Source: Dermacentor variabilis
Lineage: Eukaryota > Arthropoda > Arachnida > Ixodida > Ixodidae
Reading direction: 5' to 3'
NCBI RefSeq assembly: GCF_050947875.1
Contig: NC_134568.1
Location: 265,389,815-265,453,814, forward strand
DNA length: 64,000 nt
A model generated the notes under the pieces. The model was not told where the DNA came from and did not search any database. It saw only the letters and a list, made by a program, of their open reading frames with translations. Of the stretch, positions 31,222 to 43,435 are shown in pieces. Position 1 is the stretch's first letter. Each line of letters begins with the position of its first letter. Both the position numbers and the translations under genes were made by a program.

Positions 31222-32302
31222 GGTGCCATAGGCCATTCATTATTGCACCAACAGAAATAGATCAATTTGACTTAGTTTTTCTATGCATTGTTAAACTTTT
31301 CTGTGGCATTTCTTCTACTAGCAACATTATGCACTGACTGAAATGACGAATGAACTTTAACTATTTGTCAGATTTCGAACTTTTGAACTGAAATAAAACT
31401 TTGACTGGAGCTATAGTCCAAAGTAGCGTCCAGTGCTTCCAGCACTTCTTCTATTTAGAGATGCAAAATTTGCACTTTACTCAAATCGGCAACATAAGTT
31501 TTAAATGACAGCAGCAGAAGGCACAAAAGGTTCTCTCAGTTTGTCAATTTTCTGATTCAATGATATGCTGTTTTAACAATGTCTCCAAAAATGGTAGATG
31601 ATCATGACTGCACATTATCTTATTGTGTTCTACTAATAAGAAATGCCACTTTATTTTCCCCACCATGGGTTGCTTTTATCCATCAGTGTTTCTACAGTGC
31701 ATGTACAAATTATTACAAGCAACCCTTCCCATGGTGTGGGGCTTCCACTCACACCAGAGCACACAGTCAAATTCAGACTTACATTCTACTGAAGCTTGAA
31801 TAGCCTTCTAATCTCTGGCATTTGGAACACCGCCTGTGCAAATGCCCTTATTCATTACTGTAAGATATTGTGCAAGACCCCACTTCACTGTAGAGCGCTG
31901 TACAGGAACTGAAGAAAACATGTGGAGGCTCCAGCACCAGTAGAATGCACACTTGACCATCTTGCTTGCATGGAAAAGCTGATCGAATGCAATAATAAAG
32001 TAAGAGGAGGTGTCTGTGTGCTCCCTGACCTGACAACCATTGCTTTGTTAGCCTAAGAATATAGTTATAACAGCAAACCAGCTGCCTGCTAAAATGAGTA
32101 AAAAGAAATGCTCCCTGCACAATACGAACTTACCCATTTTCACATTTGCAAAGCTATGGCTTTCCCACATAGCACTGGCATCACTATGGCTAGTATTGAC
32201 GCCAATAAACTTTCTCTCTTTTTTTTTTTGATCAGATGTACAAAGTTGGGAACTATGAACCAGGTGCATGTTTTGCATATTTCAGATTTTCTTTTATCCT
32301 CC

Positions 32303-32303
<1 letters not shown>

Positions 32304-32350
<47 letters not shown>
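32304..32350. repeat. (TA)n microsatellite
   Basis: About 23 TA units. The same place in copy B (about 46850-46859) has only a short TATATATATATT stretch, so the array changed length after the duplication. Confidence 0.9.
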
Positions 32351-32352
<2 letters not shown>

Positions 32353-33091
32353 CTACTATCATTTGTGTTCCTTGACGTGCTCCTTTGAAGTTTCACACAA
32401 GAATTCACGAAGATTGTCAGAGCAATTATTACTGCCATATATCCATTGAAAACACCAGTGATCAGGATACAATTTTATGTAGCACAGTATAGGTTGCGAC
32501 TGCTCCGTCATGAAATACAATGTTAAACTGCAACAGCACTAAAATGAGGACATTCGTAACAGTAAGGAAAGAGTTAAAGGGACACCAAAAAGAAAAATAG
32601 GTCAAGATGTAGTAAATTGCCCTTCTAAAACTCCAAGAAAGTCACTCTTACTGTGACAGGAGGCTTGATAAGCCAGGAAAGATGCAAAAATGAAAGACTC
32701 CATTATTTTAAGTGGGTAAAAATCAACGAACATTGTATTCAAAAGGAGCCAAGGACTGAATGTGGGCTTTTACTGAGGCATAACAGCTGAATTACAAAAA
32801 AAAAACACATTTAAATCCATGTTGGCACACTGATATAATGGTGTAAGAAAGTTCAGCACGCAATTTTAAAAACTGAAATTAGAGCTTTCACTCTTTTAGT
32901 AATCAACCATGAAATTAACAAAATTTAGTTTTGAAAGAACCCATATCAATTGAAAGTGATTCAGGAGTGCTTCCCTTTAGTGTGCCTTTTCGAGTTTCCA
33001 TATGAAGCCATAAAATTCCTGGGCAATGCACAATATCTGCAATCGGTGGATATTTAGACTCATTATTCCAAGAAAATATGTGCTTCCTTAC

Positions 33092-33535
33092 CTCGCATTC
33101 AACGTCAGTTTGTGTGCCCATGATCACAGTAGATTTCTTGTCATCATCAGTTTGTACTAACGCATGGTGTAGAGGTAACGAACCCTCCCTTCGGTCATTC
33201 TTCCTGAAGGTGCTTGACAGGTTTGTCTGAGTGCTGTCATGTCCAAAAGTTTGGTCAAGTACGTCAGTCTGAACGCTGACTTCAGCATAAGTTTCAGTTG
33301 TAGCATCTTTTTTATTCCCCTTGGTCGCCTCCAAGTGCATGCTGTCTTCGGTCATCTTAGGCGCTGAAGGCTTTTTTGGCGTACTGAAGACTAGACGCCG
33401 CCGTACATTTCTAGTTTTTGTTTTCCATGGGGAAAGCAGAAAGCTCTCGAGAGACATTGGATTTCCTTGGATGACCATGCTTTCCTCCCAAACTGAAGAC
33501 AGCGTCGGGAGGCTTTCACTTTTGTTACTCTGCCG
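33092..33535 (-). CDS. Internal exon A1 (tandemly duplicated exon, basic and QTD-motif protein)
   Basis: The acceptor TTTTCTCTTAG and donor TGCGAG|GTAAGG bound 444 nt, 148 open codons, phase 0 at both ends. The peptide has an N-terminal SLPTLSS segment, a strongly basic block (SPWKTKTRNVRRRLVFSTPK) and three spaced QTD motifs (VQTDVLD, VQTDDDK, TQTDVE), acidic towards the end. QTD repeats and basic/acidic alternation are seen in cytoskeletal and motor-associated proteins, but no family can be named. It is 98.4 percent identical to the exon at 47597-48040. Which copy is spliced into the mRNA, or whether both are, cannot be read from DNA. Confidence 0.65.
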
Positions 33536-33746
33536 CTAAGAGAAAAGAAGATGCAAGTACAAAAAGTAATGTAATGACTAACAAAAGAAAACCACTGCAA
33601 CAGAAGTTTCTAGGGCAGTATAGTGAAAGTGAGAGGCTAAAATACTGAAACACAAAGCACAAACCACCATGTAAGGTATGACGTAAATTCACGTATTCTT
33701 TCAAGTGAAGATAAACTAATGAAAGGCTGCCATGATAAACAAAAAC

Positions 33747-34066
33747 TAGGGGTGTGCGAATATCAAAGTTTTGAAATACCATTCGAATATGAATACTTAG
33801 CATCGAATATCGAATTAAATATCAATAAATGATATGCACATGCATGTATAAGCAAGTGTGTTATTTTAACATGATGTTGGGACATTCCATTTACATTGTC
33901 ATTGGCAAAAAAATTGAACTAGTAAGCTGTTTATACTAAGAGATTGCGTATTTGGCTCATGTTAGCTTTAGGAAATTGAGTAATTTCCACTGTTCTCGCC
34001 AACCTGTGCCTCATTATACTGCACCAGTTTCCCGTAAACGCCAAGACATTAGACGCTGTATCAGCC
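33747..34066. mobile_element. hAT MITE, left part only
   Basis: It starts TAGGGGTGTGCGAATATC just after ACAAAAAC (33739-33746) and matches the first part of the complete element at 48215-48932. It stops at 34066 where the duplication ends; its right half and second target copy are missing. Confidence 0.8.
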
Positions 34067-34112
34067 GTGGGGGGGGGGGCTGGCGATGCTGAAGCCTGCC
34101 CCCCCCCCACCT
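34067..34112. repeat. G-run/C-run hairpin at the duplication breakpoint
   Basis: A run of eleven to twelve G, the linker CTGGCGATGCTGAAGCCTG, then about ten C, able to form a GC-only stem. It lies exactly where homology with copy B ends. Confidence 0.7.
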
Positions 34113-34634
34113 AACGTGACATTACCAGAGTTTTGTCACCCACATCATTTGAGGTTTCTTTTGACCTGCCTTGACCTTTTCACTTAAAATTTTATTGTAG
34201 CTAATTGCTTACTGCCTCATTGTTGGCGCAAACCTATTTCTGAAGATCCTGACAACAGGAGAACAAGCACATTAGAAGTACCAGCGGCAGCTGCCTCATC
34301 TGTATTTTCTCACTTCAACATTGTTTTAAATTTCCACTGTAAACACCATGCATATACACAATATATTTAAATATATACTCAGCACAAAGTTCATTATATA
34401 TTGAAGGAGAAGGAGGTAGCCAATTAACAGTTATTTCTAAAGGAATGGATAGCTAACGATATAGATTAGGGATGGAAACACATTGTCACTTGCACGCAGA
34501 TGTTATAGATATATACAGCATGTCTTAATTAACTATCATGCACCAAGATTTAAAAAGAAGCAATGTGTTACTCGAAGAAAACCTAGTGCATATTGTTTCC
34601 AGTACAGTGGAGTAGCTGCCAGTAATTTTTTAGT

Positions 34635-35925
34635 TACTGAGATTTAATTAGACAATTCTAATTAATTATGTAACTCGAGACATACTATCATAATTATCAA
34701 AGCGTCAATTAGGCATTTGTAGGCACAGCCAAGAGACATCTAACTGCGGTATTTTCAGTGACGCACTAATTGAGTACTAATTTTTTCCGATTGATAAATA
34801 AACCCTGCGAAATATGACGAATACCACGTGACTTCGCTCCACCCGCATCATAAAGCAGCGCCCTCAAACAGGCTTCTTCTGAATTGGACAGAAGGAAATG
34901 AAGGAAATAAAGAAAAAAATCACCGCCCAAGCACTCTGTACAGATGGTTAACCAGCAAAGCTGAAACGTGTGGCCCTGGTGTTTATCACTTGGTTAATCC
35001 CAACAGTTCATTAAACAACGGCTTGGTACGCTGCAGGATCCTCAGCACGCGGTTGTTGCTCGTGCTCGGCTGCACGAGCCTGTTCTTGTGCCCGGGCTGC
35101 AGCATCGGGACAGCGTGGACAAGCTCGTTCCTGGTTTTGCTCGCGGAGGATAACGGATGTCTGCCGTAGAATTAGATCATTGGTTATCAAGAAAGCCACT
35201 GAAGATGTGATAAAGCAGACTCAGTACTGCGTAGCTGCAGAAGGAGACCTATTCAAACACGTCCTCTAGGCACCAGCTGGTGTTCAACGGCACTTACGAA
35301 TTCGTAGATAGTAAGGGCCCACTAAAATCTGATGTATTTTTTGTTTGTTTCTTGTTTCTGGTGTAAAATATAGCTGCGCACACACTCTGTCGATATGGCA
35401 TGAGCAAAGCCGTGATTTTGAAACATACTGTGGCTATTACATTGCTTTTCGCGTTTCATGCATGGTCAGAGCAGTGCTTCGGCCGCATTATCAGGGGACT
35501 TTTGTTATCAATGTGATCAGTTGTCCTTGAGAGACGGATGATAAGTGTGACGTAGAGAGGAAGGAATAATAGAAAAGCTGTGAAGCCGGCTGTTGGTGCT
35601 CCTTCCATACCATTATGAAGGTGATGCGCTGTCTTTTCGGGTTTGCGATAGACAACGCAGTTGTTTTCAATTAGCTTATTTGAGGGCGCTGCTTTATGAT
35701 GCGGGTGGCAACGCAGTCAAGTGATATTTTTCATATTTCGTGAGGCTTGTTTGCCAGTCGGGAAAAAATTGCATGCAATTAGTACGTCGCTGAAAACACA
35801 GCATTTAGATGTCATTTGGGGGTGCCTGGAGGTGCTTATAAATGCCTCATTGACACTGATAATTAGTACAGTACTTCTCGAATGAGATAATTAAATAATA
35901 ATAATATTAATTATATATATATATA
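34635..35925. mobile_element. Non-autonomous DNA element with long terminal inverted repeats
   Basis: The left arm (about 34635-34867, ending AAAGCAGCGCCCTCAAA) is the inverted partner of the right arm (35679-35925, starting TTTGAGGGCGCTGCTTTATG). Further inward and outward blocks also match: GAAATATGA, the GACGCACTAATT/GACGTACTAATT pair, AGACATCTAA and GGCATTT. The 800-bp interior has no transposase, only a short minus-strand frame at 35011-35199 rich in Ala, Arg and Glu. The outer right end is interrupted by the gypsy insertion at 35929, so borders are incomplete. Confidence 0.6.
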
Positions 35926-35928
35926 TAC

Positions 35929-36058
35929 CGCCAAGAGATTTATTAGCAACGGGCGCGAACGGGTAGCAGTCACAAGCATTCGGCGAAGGACAGCAACCAC
36001 GAGCTCATGCCGGTAGCAATGGTGCTGTGGCGCAGGCAGGCTACTCTTCTTCGTTACA
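35929..36058 (-). repeat. 3' LTR of gypsy 36-41 kb
   Basis: 130 bp, matching 40924-41053. The first base has changed (CG instead of TG on the plus strand), and several substitutions separate the pair. Confidence 0.85.
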
Positions 36059-36079
36059 GTCACCCCCCGCAGAAAAGGC

Positions 36080-39000
36080 GCCATCCTGGCAGCTTAAGGC
36101 AAAGAGACTACAATTGGGTCGTAGTACGGCTTAATGCGAGAGATGTGGACAAGTTCGTGGCTGCGATGGTGTAGGTCCGTCGATGGCGTGAGGGTCTCTA
36201 CGATGTAATTGACGGAGGACGTTTGCTCCAGAACTCAGTAGGGTCCTAGGTATTTTGCGACAAGTTTTGAGGAGAGGCCAGGCGAAAAAGTTGGTGCAGA
36301 ACGGTTGGCAGGTTGATGGGATTGCTGCTGCCACTGGTCCTCGGTGGAAAAAGAGTGGGCAAGCTGGCGGCATTCCTTGGCATGACGAGCAGCTTCAGAT
36401 AGCGGAGTACCTTTGGACGCGTCAGGTGCATATGAAAGAATGGTATCGAGCGTAGTAGAAGGTTCTCGTCTGTATAGGAGAAAGTAAGGAGAAAAACCAG
36501 TAGTTGCTTGGGCCGCAGTGTTGTACGCATACGTCACGAAAGGGAGAATGTGGTCCCAGTTTGAATGATCAGAGGCGACGTACACCGAGAGCATATCGCC
36601 AAGAGTACGGTTGAAGCGCTCGGTCATGCCATTAGTTTGCGGATGGTACGCTGTACTGGTGCGGTGGACGATTCGGCATTCGTCGAGCAGTGCCTTCAAA
36701 GCATCAGAAAGAAAGGCGCGGCCTCTATCGCTCAGAAGTTCGCGAGGGGCACCGTGGCGAAGAACGAAATGTCATAACAGAAACGATGCAACGTCGCGGG
36801 CAGTGGCAGTCGGCAGAGCAGCTGTTTCAGCATAGCGGGTCAAGTGATCCACTGCAACAATAATCCAGCAGTTGCCTGCTAGAGTGGAGGGTAGCAGTCC
36901 GTATATGTCTATACCAACATGATCAAAGGGCCGACTAGGGCAGGGAAGGGGTTGTGACGGGTAGACTTGTCCGGGAGGTAATTTTCGGCGTTGGCGCTGA
37001 GCACAGGAGTGAATGAACTTTCGGGCGTAGTTATACATGCCGCGCCAATAAAATCGGATGCGTAGTCGAGCATAGGGCTTGAAGACGCCAGCATGCGCGC
37101 ACTGAGGGTCTGCGTGGAAAGCATCGCAGATAAGGTCACGGAGATGGCGGGGTATCACGAGAAGCCACTTGCGACCGTCAGAGAGGTAATTACGACGATA
37201 AAGAAGGCCGTCGCGAATGCAGAAGTGGGTAGCCTGGCGGCGAAGAGCGTGAGATGGTGAAGAGGTGGATGGATCAGAAAGGATGCTGATGAGAGCACTG
37301 ATCCAGGGATCCTTGCGCTGCTCCGACGGCATGTTGCGCAGTGCATGATATGTAAGTGTGGGCTCAAGGGCGGATAGGTAAGCGCAGTCAGCGGAGACCG
37401 GTGAGCGAGAAAGGGCGTCAGCGCCCGTGTGTTTACGGCCGGAACGGTAGAGAACGCGGATGTCGTACTCCTGTAGCTTAAGGGCCCAGCGAGCAAGTCA
37501 GCCAGATGGGTCCTTAAGGGTAGACAGCCAACAAAGGGCGTGTTGGTCAGTGACGACATCAAAAGGGTGACCATAAAAATAAGGATGGAATTTTCCAAGG
37601 GCCCAAATAACGGCTAAACACTCCTTCTCTGTAACAGAGTAATTAGCCTTGGCCTTTGTCAGAGTTCGGCTCGCATGGGCAATGACATATTCATCAAACC
37701 CCGCTTTACGTTGCGCGAGTACGGCGCCAAGTCCGACGCCGCTGGCATCGGTGTGGACCTCTGTGGGGGCTGCAGGATCAAAGTGGTGGAGGATAGGTGG
37801 CGAGGTTAGCAGGTGGCATAATTTCGTGAAGGCGTCATCACAGGCGGGCAACCAAGTGGAAAGTTCTTTGTCGACACTTAGAAGGGCTGTCAGGGGTGCA
37901 CTTATGGAAGCAAAATTTCGAATGAAACGTCGGAAGTATGAGCATAAACCAAGGAAACTATGAAGCTCCTTAAACTTCTTCAGTTGCGGAAAGCCGGTGA
38001 CAGAGCAGAGCTTGGCTGGATCCGGAAGGATGCCGTCTCGCGATACAACATGGCCAAGAATAGTGAGCTTTCGGCCGCCGAAACGACATTTTTTAAAGTT
38101 AACTTGATGTCTTGTGTCTGTAAGGCATTTCAGACCTTGCTCGAGACGGCTGAGATGTGTTTGGAAATCAGCGGAAAAGACAACTACGTCATCCAGGTAG
38201 CATAGACATGTATTCGATTTGAGGCTGCGTAAAATATTATCCATCATTCTCTCAAAAGTGGCTGGAGCGTTACACAGGCCGAAAGGCATTACAATGAATT
38301 CGTATAATCCGTCAGGTGTTACAAATGCTGTTTTAGGTTGATCAGATGGTGCCAAAGGGGCTTGCCAGTATCCGGAACAAAAATCCAGCGAAGAAAAGAA
38401 CTCTGCTCCCTGCAAACAGTCGAGGGCGCTGTTAATGCGCAGTAACGGGTAAACGTCCTTGTGCGTTATCTTGTTCAGACGTCAGTAGTCGACACAGAAT
38501 CGAATAGAGCCATCCTTTTTCATAACGAGGACGGCCGGTGATGCCCAGGGACTGTTGGAAGGCTGCACAATGCCACGCTTGAGCATGGCAGCAACCTGGT
38601 GGTCAATGACACGGCGCTCAGAGGTGGATACTCGGTAAGGGCGCTGCCGTAAAGGTGCATGACTGCCGGCATCTATCTGGTGAAAAACGCTCGATGTGCG
38701 GCCCAAACCGGAAGCATAGCTGTCGAAAGAAGTGCTGAACCTCTGCAGGAGAGCAATAAGCTGGCTTCGTTCTGAAGATGACGTGCCATCGTCGACGGAG
38801 CAGTGGAAAGTGTTGAGGAGTGACTGATCAACCGCAGGGTCACAAGTAAGTGCGCCAAGTTCCGCAGAAGTAGAAACGGCAGGAGCTTCAAAGATGCAAA
38901 AGGTGTCGATCGGTTGAACAAAGCCTAGGCATTCACCATGAAATAAAGCTAAAGGGCAGGCCGTGGGATTGTCGACGACCATTTTTGTGACGCCACTGCG

Positions 39001-39160
39001 AAGAGTAAGGAGAGCAAAGGGCAGCGGAGAACATCGGCGGCGAATGAACACCTCAGAGGGCGTAAAGAGGACAGTGCCATCAGAAATAGTGGCGCACGAC
39101 ACAGGAACAAGCAGGGAAGAGCGTGGAGGGACAGCATTGTCTTCGGACACAAACAGTGTA
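36080..39160 (-). pseudogene. gypsy pol with four CGA-to-TGA-type stops
   Basis: RT begins near 39150; the catalytic YLDD lies in [11 protein letters not shown] (about 38190-38220). RNase H has [18 protein letters not shown] (about 37725-37775). Integrase has an HHCC finger with its second-to-last Cys changed (CAQRQRRK, about 36990), the first core Asp in GIDIYGLLP, and the Glu kept in TNGMTERFNRTL (about 36620). The reading frame is otherwise continuous and is cut by TGA at 38482, 37498, 36772 and 36235. This simple pattern of decay makes it the best-preserved pol in the window. Confidence 0.82.
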
Positions 39161-40790
39161 ACACTAGAAGGGCCATTTTCGATAGTCTGTAGCTAGGTCG
39201 GAAAGTGCAGAAAGTTCGAGTTCGGCGTGACAACAGTCAATAACGGCTTCATTATTTGCAAGGAAGTACCAGCCTAATATAATGTCATGGGAACACGAGG
39301 GCAGCACGACGAATTCAACGGTATGCCATAGACCTTGAATGAAGACGCGAGCAGTACAGGCAGTGAGAGGCGTTATATTTTGAATGTTCGTGGTTCGAAG
39401 GGAGAAGTCAGAGCGAGGCATCAAAACTTTCGTAGTGGGCGGCAGAGTTCGGCGGAAATTACAGATATGGTGGCTCCTGTATCTACAAGTGCCAGGACGG
39501 TGATTCCTTCGACAGAGACTTCAATTACATTGGCTGGAGAGGGACGAGGACTTGGGCATTGTGACGTGGATGCAGTTTGTGCCTCGGGAACTGCGGCCAT
39601 CAGTTTTCCTGCTCGGTGGACACGGGACGGTGCCGTATCGGAGAAAGCGAGTGACGACAGGGAGATGGTGAGCGGCGGGTAGAGGTGGTTGGGCAGTCAG
39701 GAGAAAAGGAAGAGGTAGGAAGGCTGGAAGGTGAAGAGGAAAACGGAGCGCGGAAAGGTGGCGCTCGCCGGATGTCCTGAAGAGGAAGCATGCAACGACG
39801 ACAATGGCGTGCCACGTGACCAGCACCACCGAAAGCAAAACGTATTGGGCGGTCATCGAAGGTGCGCCACTGATGGGGGCAAGGTCCAAGTCGTGGTTGA
39901 GGATTCGGAAAGCGCTGTCGGTCGGGTAGCAGCATAGGAGCAAAATGCCGTCGGTCGTGAAGCAGCATAGATGGTGGGAAAAATGTCGGTGGTCAATGCA
40001 TAGAGGGCGGCAAGGGCGTTTGTGGACGAGATGGGGAAACTGCTTCAGCGTAAGTGAGAGGTGCCGTAACTGGTGTCCGCTCAGCGGCTGGAGGAACGGC
40101 TTCAGATACTTGCTCTTGAATGAAGTCGCGGATCGTAGGATGCAAAGCAGGTGGCGGTTCCTGGACAGAAGATATCAAAGATAGCTGGCGGGCGACCTCT
40201 GCGCGAACGAATTCCTGAATTTTTACGAACAGAGCAGCATGGTTGTCGTCGACTCCAAGGCTTGACAGAGAGTCGGCGGGCGGGGTGGGACGTCGGGTGT
40301 GAAGCCGTTGCCTGCGCAACTCTTCGTAACTCTGGCACAATTCTATCACTTCAGTGACAGTGTGAGGACTCTTCGATAATAACATTTGAAATGCGTCGTC
40401 CTGAATACCCTTCATTATATGTTTGATCTTCTCCTCCTCTGACATCGACGCATTCATCCGTTTGCAAAGATCAACAACGTCCTCAATGTAGCTCGTGAAG
40501 TTCTCTCCGGCCTCTCGAGATCGTGTGCACAAACGTTGTTCTGCACGAAGCTTTCGTTCTGCTGGCCGACCGAAAACTTGGGTAAAGTTGGTCTTGAAGA
40601 CCAACCACGAAGTGAGGTCGGCTTCATGGTTTAGAAAGCATAGTTTTGCAACGTCCGTAAGATAGAATGCAACGTTTCTTAACTTGGTAATATCGTTCCA
40701 CTGGTTATGGGCATTCACTCGCTCATAAGACGAGATCTAATCTTCAACGTCTTTGTCATCTGTGCCGGAGAAGATAGGGGGATCTCACTG
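39160..40790 (-). pseudogene. gypsy gag and protease, broken
   Basis: Gag capsid-like region at 39993-40718 (LNHEADLTSWLVFKTNFTQV, EKIKHIMKGIQDDAF) followed by a zinc-knuckle region near 39840-39880 that has lost its first two Cys (FAFGGAGHVARHC). The protease region is at 39164-39560, with a SHDIILGWYFLANN segment homologous to the GLDFL region of related elements. Frameshifts separate the pieces. Coordinates of the gag start are approximate because the first part is in another frame near 40790. Confidence 0.7.
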
Positions 40791-40923
40791 ATGCAAGGCA
40801 CCACAAACCAAGGTGGCCAGCACCGTTGGAGGAGCTGGAGGAGTGCGTGCGTCGTCGGGCGTGATGGGGGTAGAGTCCGACTCCGAAGTTCCAGGGTGGT
40901 CGAAACCCAGTACCTCTACCACT

Positions 40924-41053
40924 TGCTAAGAGATTTGTTAGCAACGGGCGCGAACGGGTAGCAGTCACAAGCGTTCGGCGAAGGACAGCAACCACGAGTT
41001 CATGCTGGTAGCTATGATGCTGTGGCGCAGGCAGGCTACTCATCTTTGTTGCA
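40924..41053 (-). repeat. 5' LTR of gypsy 36-41 kb
   Basis: 130 bp with plus-strand ends TGCTAAGAG...TTTGTTGCA, the mate of the left LTR. Only 21 bp, mostly TG dinucleotides, separate it from the next LTR element. Confidence 0.85.
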
Positions 41054-41074
41054 ATAAATGTGTGTGTGTGTGTG

Positions 41075-41204
41075 TGTGACAAACCGCACAATAGGATGGT
41101 ACGGTGAAATAGTGTAGTGGAGAAAGAGGTAGACAAAGAACAAAGGCAGTGTTCTTCGGGCGACCATGTTTGTCTCTGTCTGCAACCTCCTGCTCGTGTC
41201 ACAC
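41075..41204 (+). repeat. 5' LTR of gag-only element
   Basis: 130 bp starting TGTGACA and ending TGTCACA, so the LTR ends are inverted copies of each other. Confidence 0.7.
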
Positions 41205-41278
41205 AAGTCGACAGGATAATGACCTGGCAGCCATCTCATCGGCCTCACATCATCATGCAAGTACTCAACACCTCGGCA

Positions 41279-41935
41279 TGAATCCGGAGCGCACAGCTCC
41301 ACTACCGACACTGACCAGCATCATGACCACATCAGTGCAAGCCTTGGACATACCCAAGTACACCAGATCAGCGGACGATAGGCCCCTGGAAGATTGGTTT
41401 TGCCTCTTCGAGTTCCACATATCCACTGCATCATGGTCGCAACGGGATATGGTCACAAATTTCAACGATTACGTCACCGGTGAGGCATTTCGTTTGCCTC
41501 CCGCACATATTTGAAAATGATGAATCATGGAATAAAATCAAAGACGAAATGATCAGCCAATTTAAACTTTACGACCCCTCCATTATCCACGAGCTGCAGA
41601 CATTTGAACTGGGTCGCCACAGTCACACACAGTTTCCATGTAGCGATTATCATCATTCCGAAACAAAGCCCGATATTAGCAGATCCTCGGCGACATTTCC
41701 TTGCCATGATTTTCCCACAAAGAGGACGCGCAATCGCACGTTTGGCATGAACTTGACATTCCCAATAAATGAAGAGCCACTGCTCACTAAACGATCCGCA
41801 CGCCTATTCACTCCTTTGAAATCCAACATTGAACCAGGTCTGACCTCCGCACATCAGTCAGCAATACATATGTCTTCAGCAAGCTGCAGAGCTGACGTCG
41901 TTGTTGAAGCTTCGGATGGATTCCACTGCTCATCT
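41279..41935 (+). pseudogene. Gag-like frame of the non-autonomous LTR element
   Basis: From the ATG at 41279 the frame gives a gag N-terminal signature (ALDIPKYTRSADDRPLEDWF, FEFHIST, then YVTGEAF), and after a frame change near 41495 continues with DESWNKIKDEMISQFKLYD. This is the usual order in retrotransposon capsid proteins: an early D..LEDW motif, then Y..G.A, then W..IK.E....F. The downstream frames to 42644 are Gln/Asn-rich and unassigned. No zinc knuckle is recognisable. Confidence 0.55.
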
Positions 41936-43145
41936 TGAATGCGCAGATCACTACGCACTTTCAAGCCACACGACTCTTGTATGGACATTAGGCCGCAGTG
42001 CATGCTTTACATGATTGAGCACAACGCCACGGCATTGCAGACAGACAACCTTTCTTTGAGAGAACATGATCGAGCCACATCCGCTGCGACATCTTCCAGC
42101 ACTCAATCACCAGGAACTCGAAACAGCATGGAAACAAACTTCAGTTTCAGCGACACGAATCGAGAAAATACCACAACAGTCAGTTGTTCTCATGAAATGA
42201 AGCCAAATTGCTTACTGCCAAGACGAAACCAGAATATGAATATCAGTACCAATGCATGTAACTTTCAAGGCGAAGAGAATTTGGAGCAACGTACGTATAG
42301 AGATCAAGGTGCTCCACGACTCTCAAGCCTTCTTCTGCGTCCTGCACCTCAACAAGCCACTGCCACTTCAGAAGCTTCGCACGCCGCCAAGCAGCATTGT
42401 ACACTGTCAAATGACAAAAGAGCGCATTCTGAATGGTGTCACAGCAGCCTCGGAAGAGTCTTATGAGAAGCCTGGATCACTGAACTCGCCATCAGACAAC
42501 TCTCACAAAAAGAAGCAGTATACAAGCTACTCCTTCATCTCCACATCAATTTGTGCAAGCAATCAAAGGCATATTCCAGCAGATACGCTACATCAACAAC
42601 TGTTGCAACAACATCACAAAGATCAACATCAACAACATAAATAACAGTTGCAACAAGGAAAATGTCAGTGTGCAAGACAATTGGGCATGGCCGACTGAAC
42701 TCCAAAGCTGGCCCAACAAACACGACGGTTTGCAAGAAAAAAACATCGCCGAGTACACCGTCAGCACCACCTATCAGGACTGCTCCTATCGCAAGGATTC
42801 CTATGATGACGCTGTGCACGACGACAAAAACAACATAGGCACTTCCCAGGCTTACCGGACCAACAGAGACGTCGCCTTAATGAACCAGTAAACCGAAGGT
42901 TCGAGCAGGAGACACCGCACGCCTATAAGTGGCAACGACATTTGAGTTCCCACGGCTCCCATGCGTCTAAACCTTCCTTCATCGGGGCATGCATATGTCG
43001 TCCAGAGTGCAACCGCCAGTCTCGACCACCTGAGCACTGCTGGACCTCACCAGACTGCCAGACTGACATTGTTCATATGCGAGGACATTATGACTGTATC
43101 AACCGCCCTTCTACCTACGCCTCTCTCGGCGGGGGGGGGGAGCCG

Positions 43146-43435
<290 letters not shown>

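Larger units (their letters stand above)
30778..34066. repeat. Segmental duplication, copy A
   Basis: From ACCAAAGGAACAC at 30778 to GTATCAGCCGT at 34066 the sequence matches 45524-48538 at high identity, apart from a SINE at 30986-31221 present only here and differing microsatellite lengths. The copy contains the paralogous exon 33092-33535 and the left 320 bp of a hAT MITE, and ends abruptly at a G-run. Confidence 0.9.
35929..41053 (-). mobile_element. Ty3/gypsy LTR retrotransposon, both LTRs
   Basis: LTRs of 130 bp at 35929-36058 and 40924-41053 enclose gag-protease-RT-RNase H-integrase on the minus strand. The left LTR is preceded (minus sense) by a purine tract GCGGGGGGTGA, and the right LTR is followed by TGGTAGAGGTACTGGGTTTC, a TGG-starting primer-site candidate. 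Flanks are ATAC (left) and ATAA (right), an imperfect target duplication. It inserted in the right arm of the foldback element. Confidence 0.9.

Noticed and set aside
31802..31852. Candidate exon between GCACAG and AAT|GTAAGT on the minus strand, present in both duplication copies
   Set aside because: Only one frame is open, it does not match any neighbouring exon phase, and other frames contain stops.
32145..32220. Candidate exon ending at a strong donor ATGG|GTAAGT in duplication copy A (mate near 46680 in copy B)
   Set aside because: The frame is open in both copies, but there is no credible acceptor, the phase does not fit the exon at 33092, and a C-run disrupts the mate.
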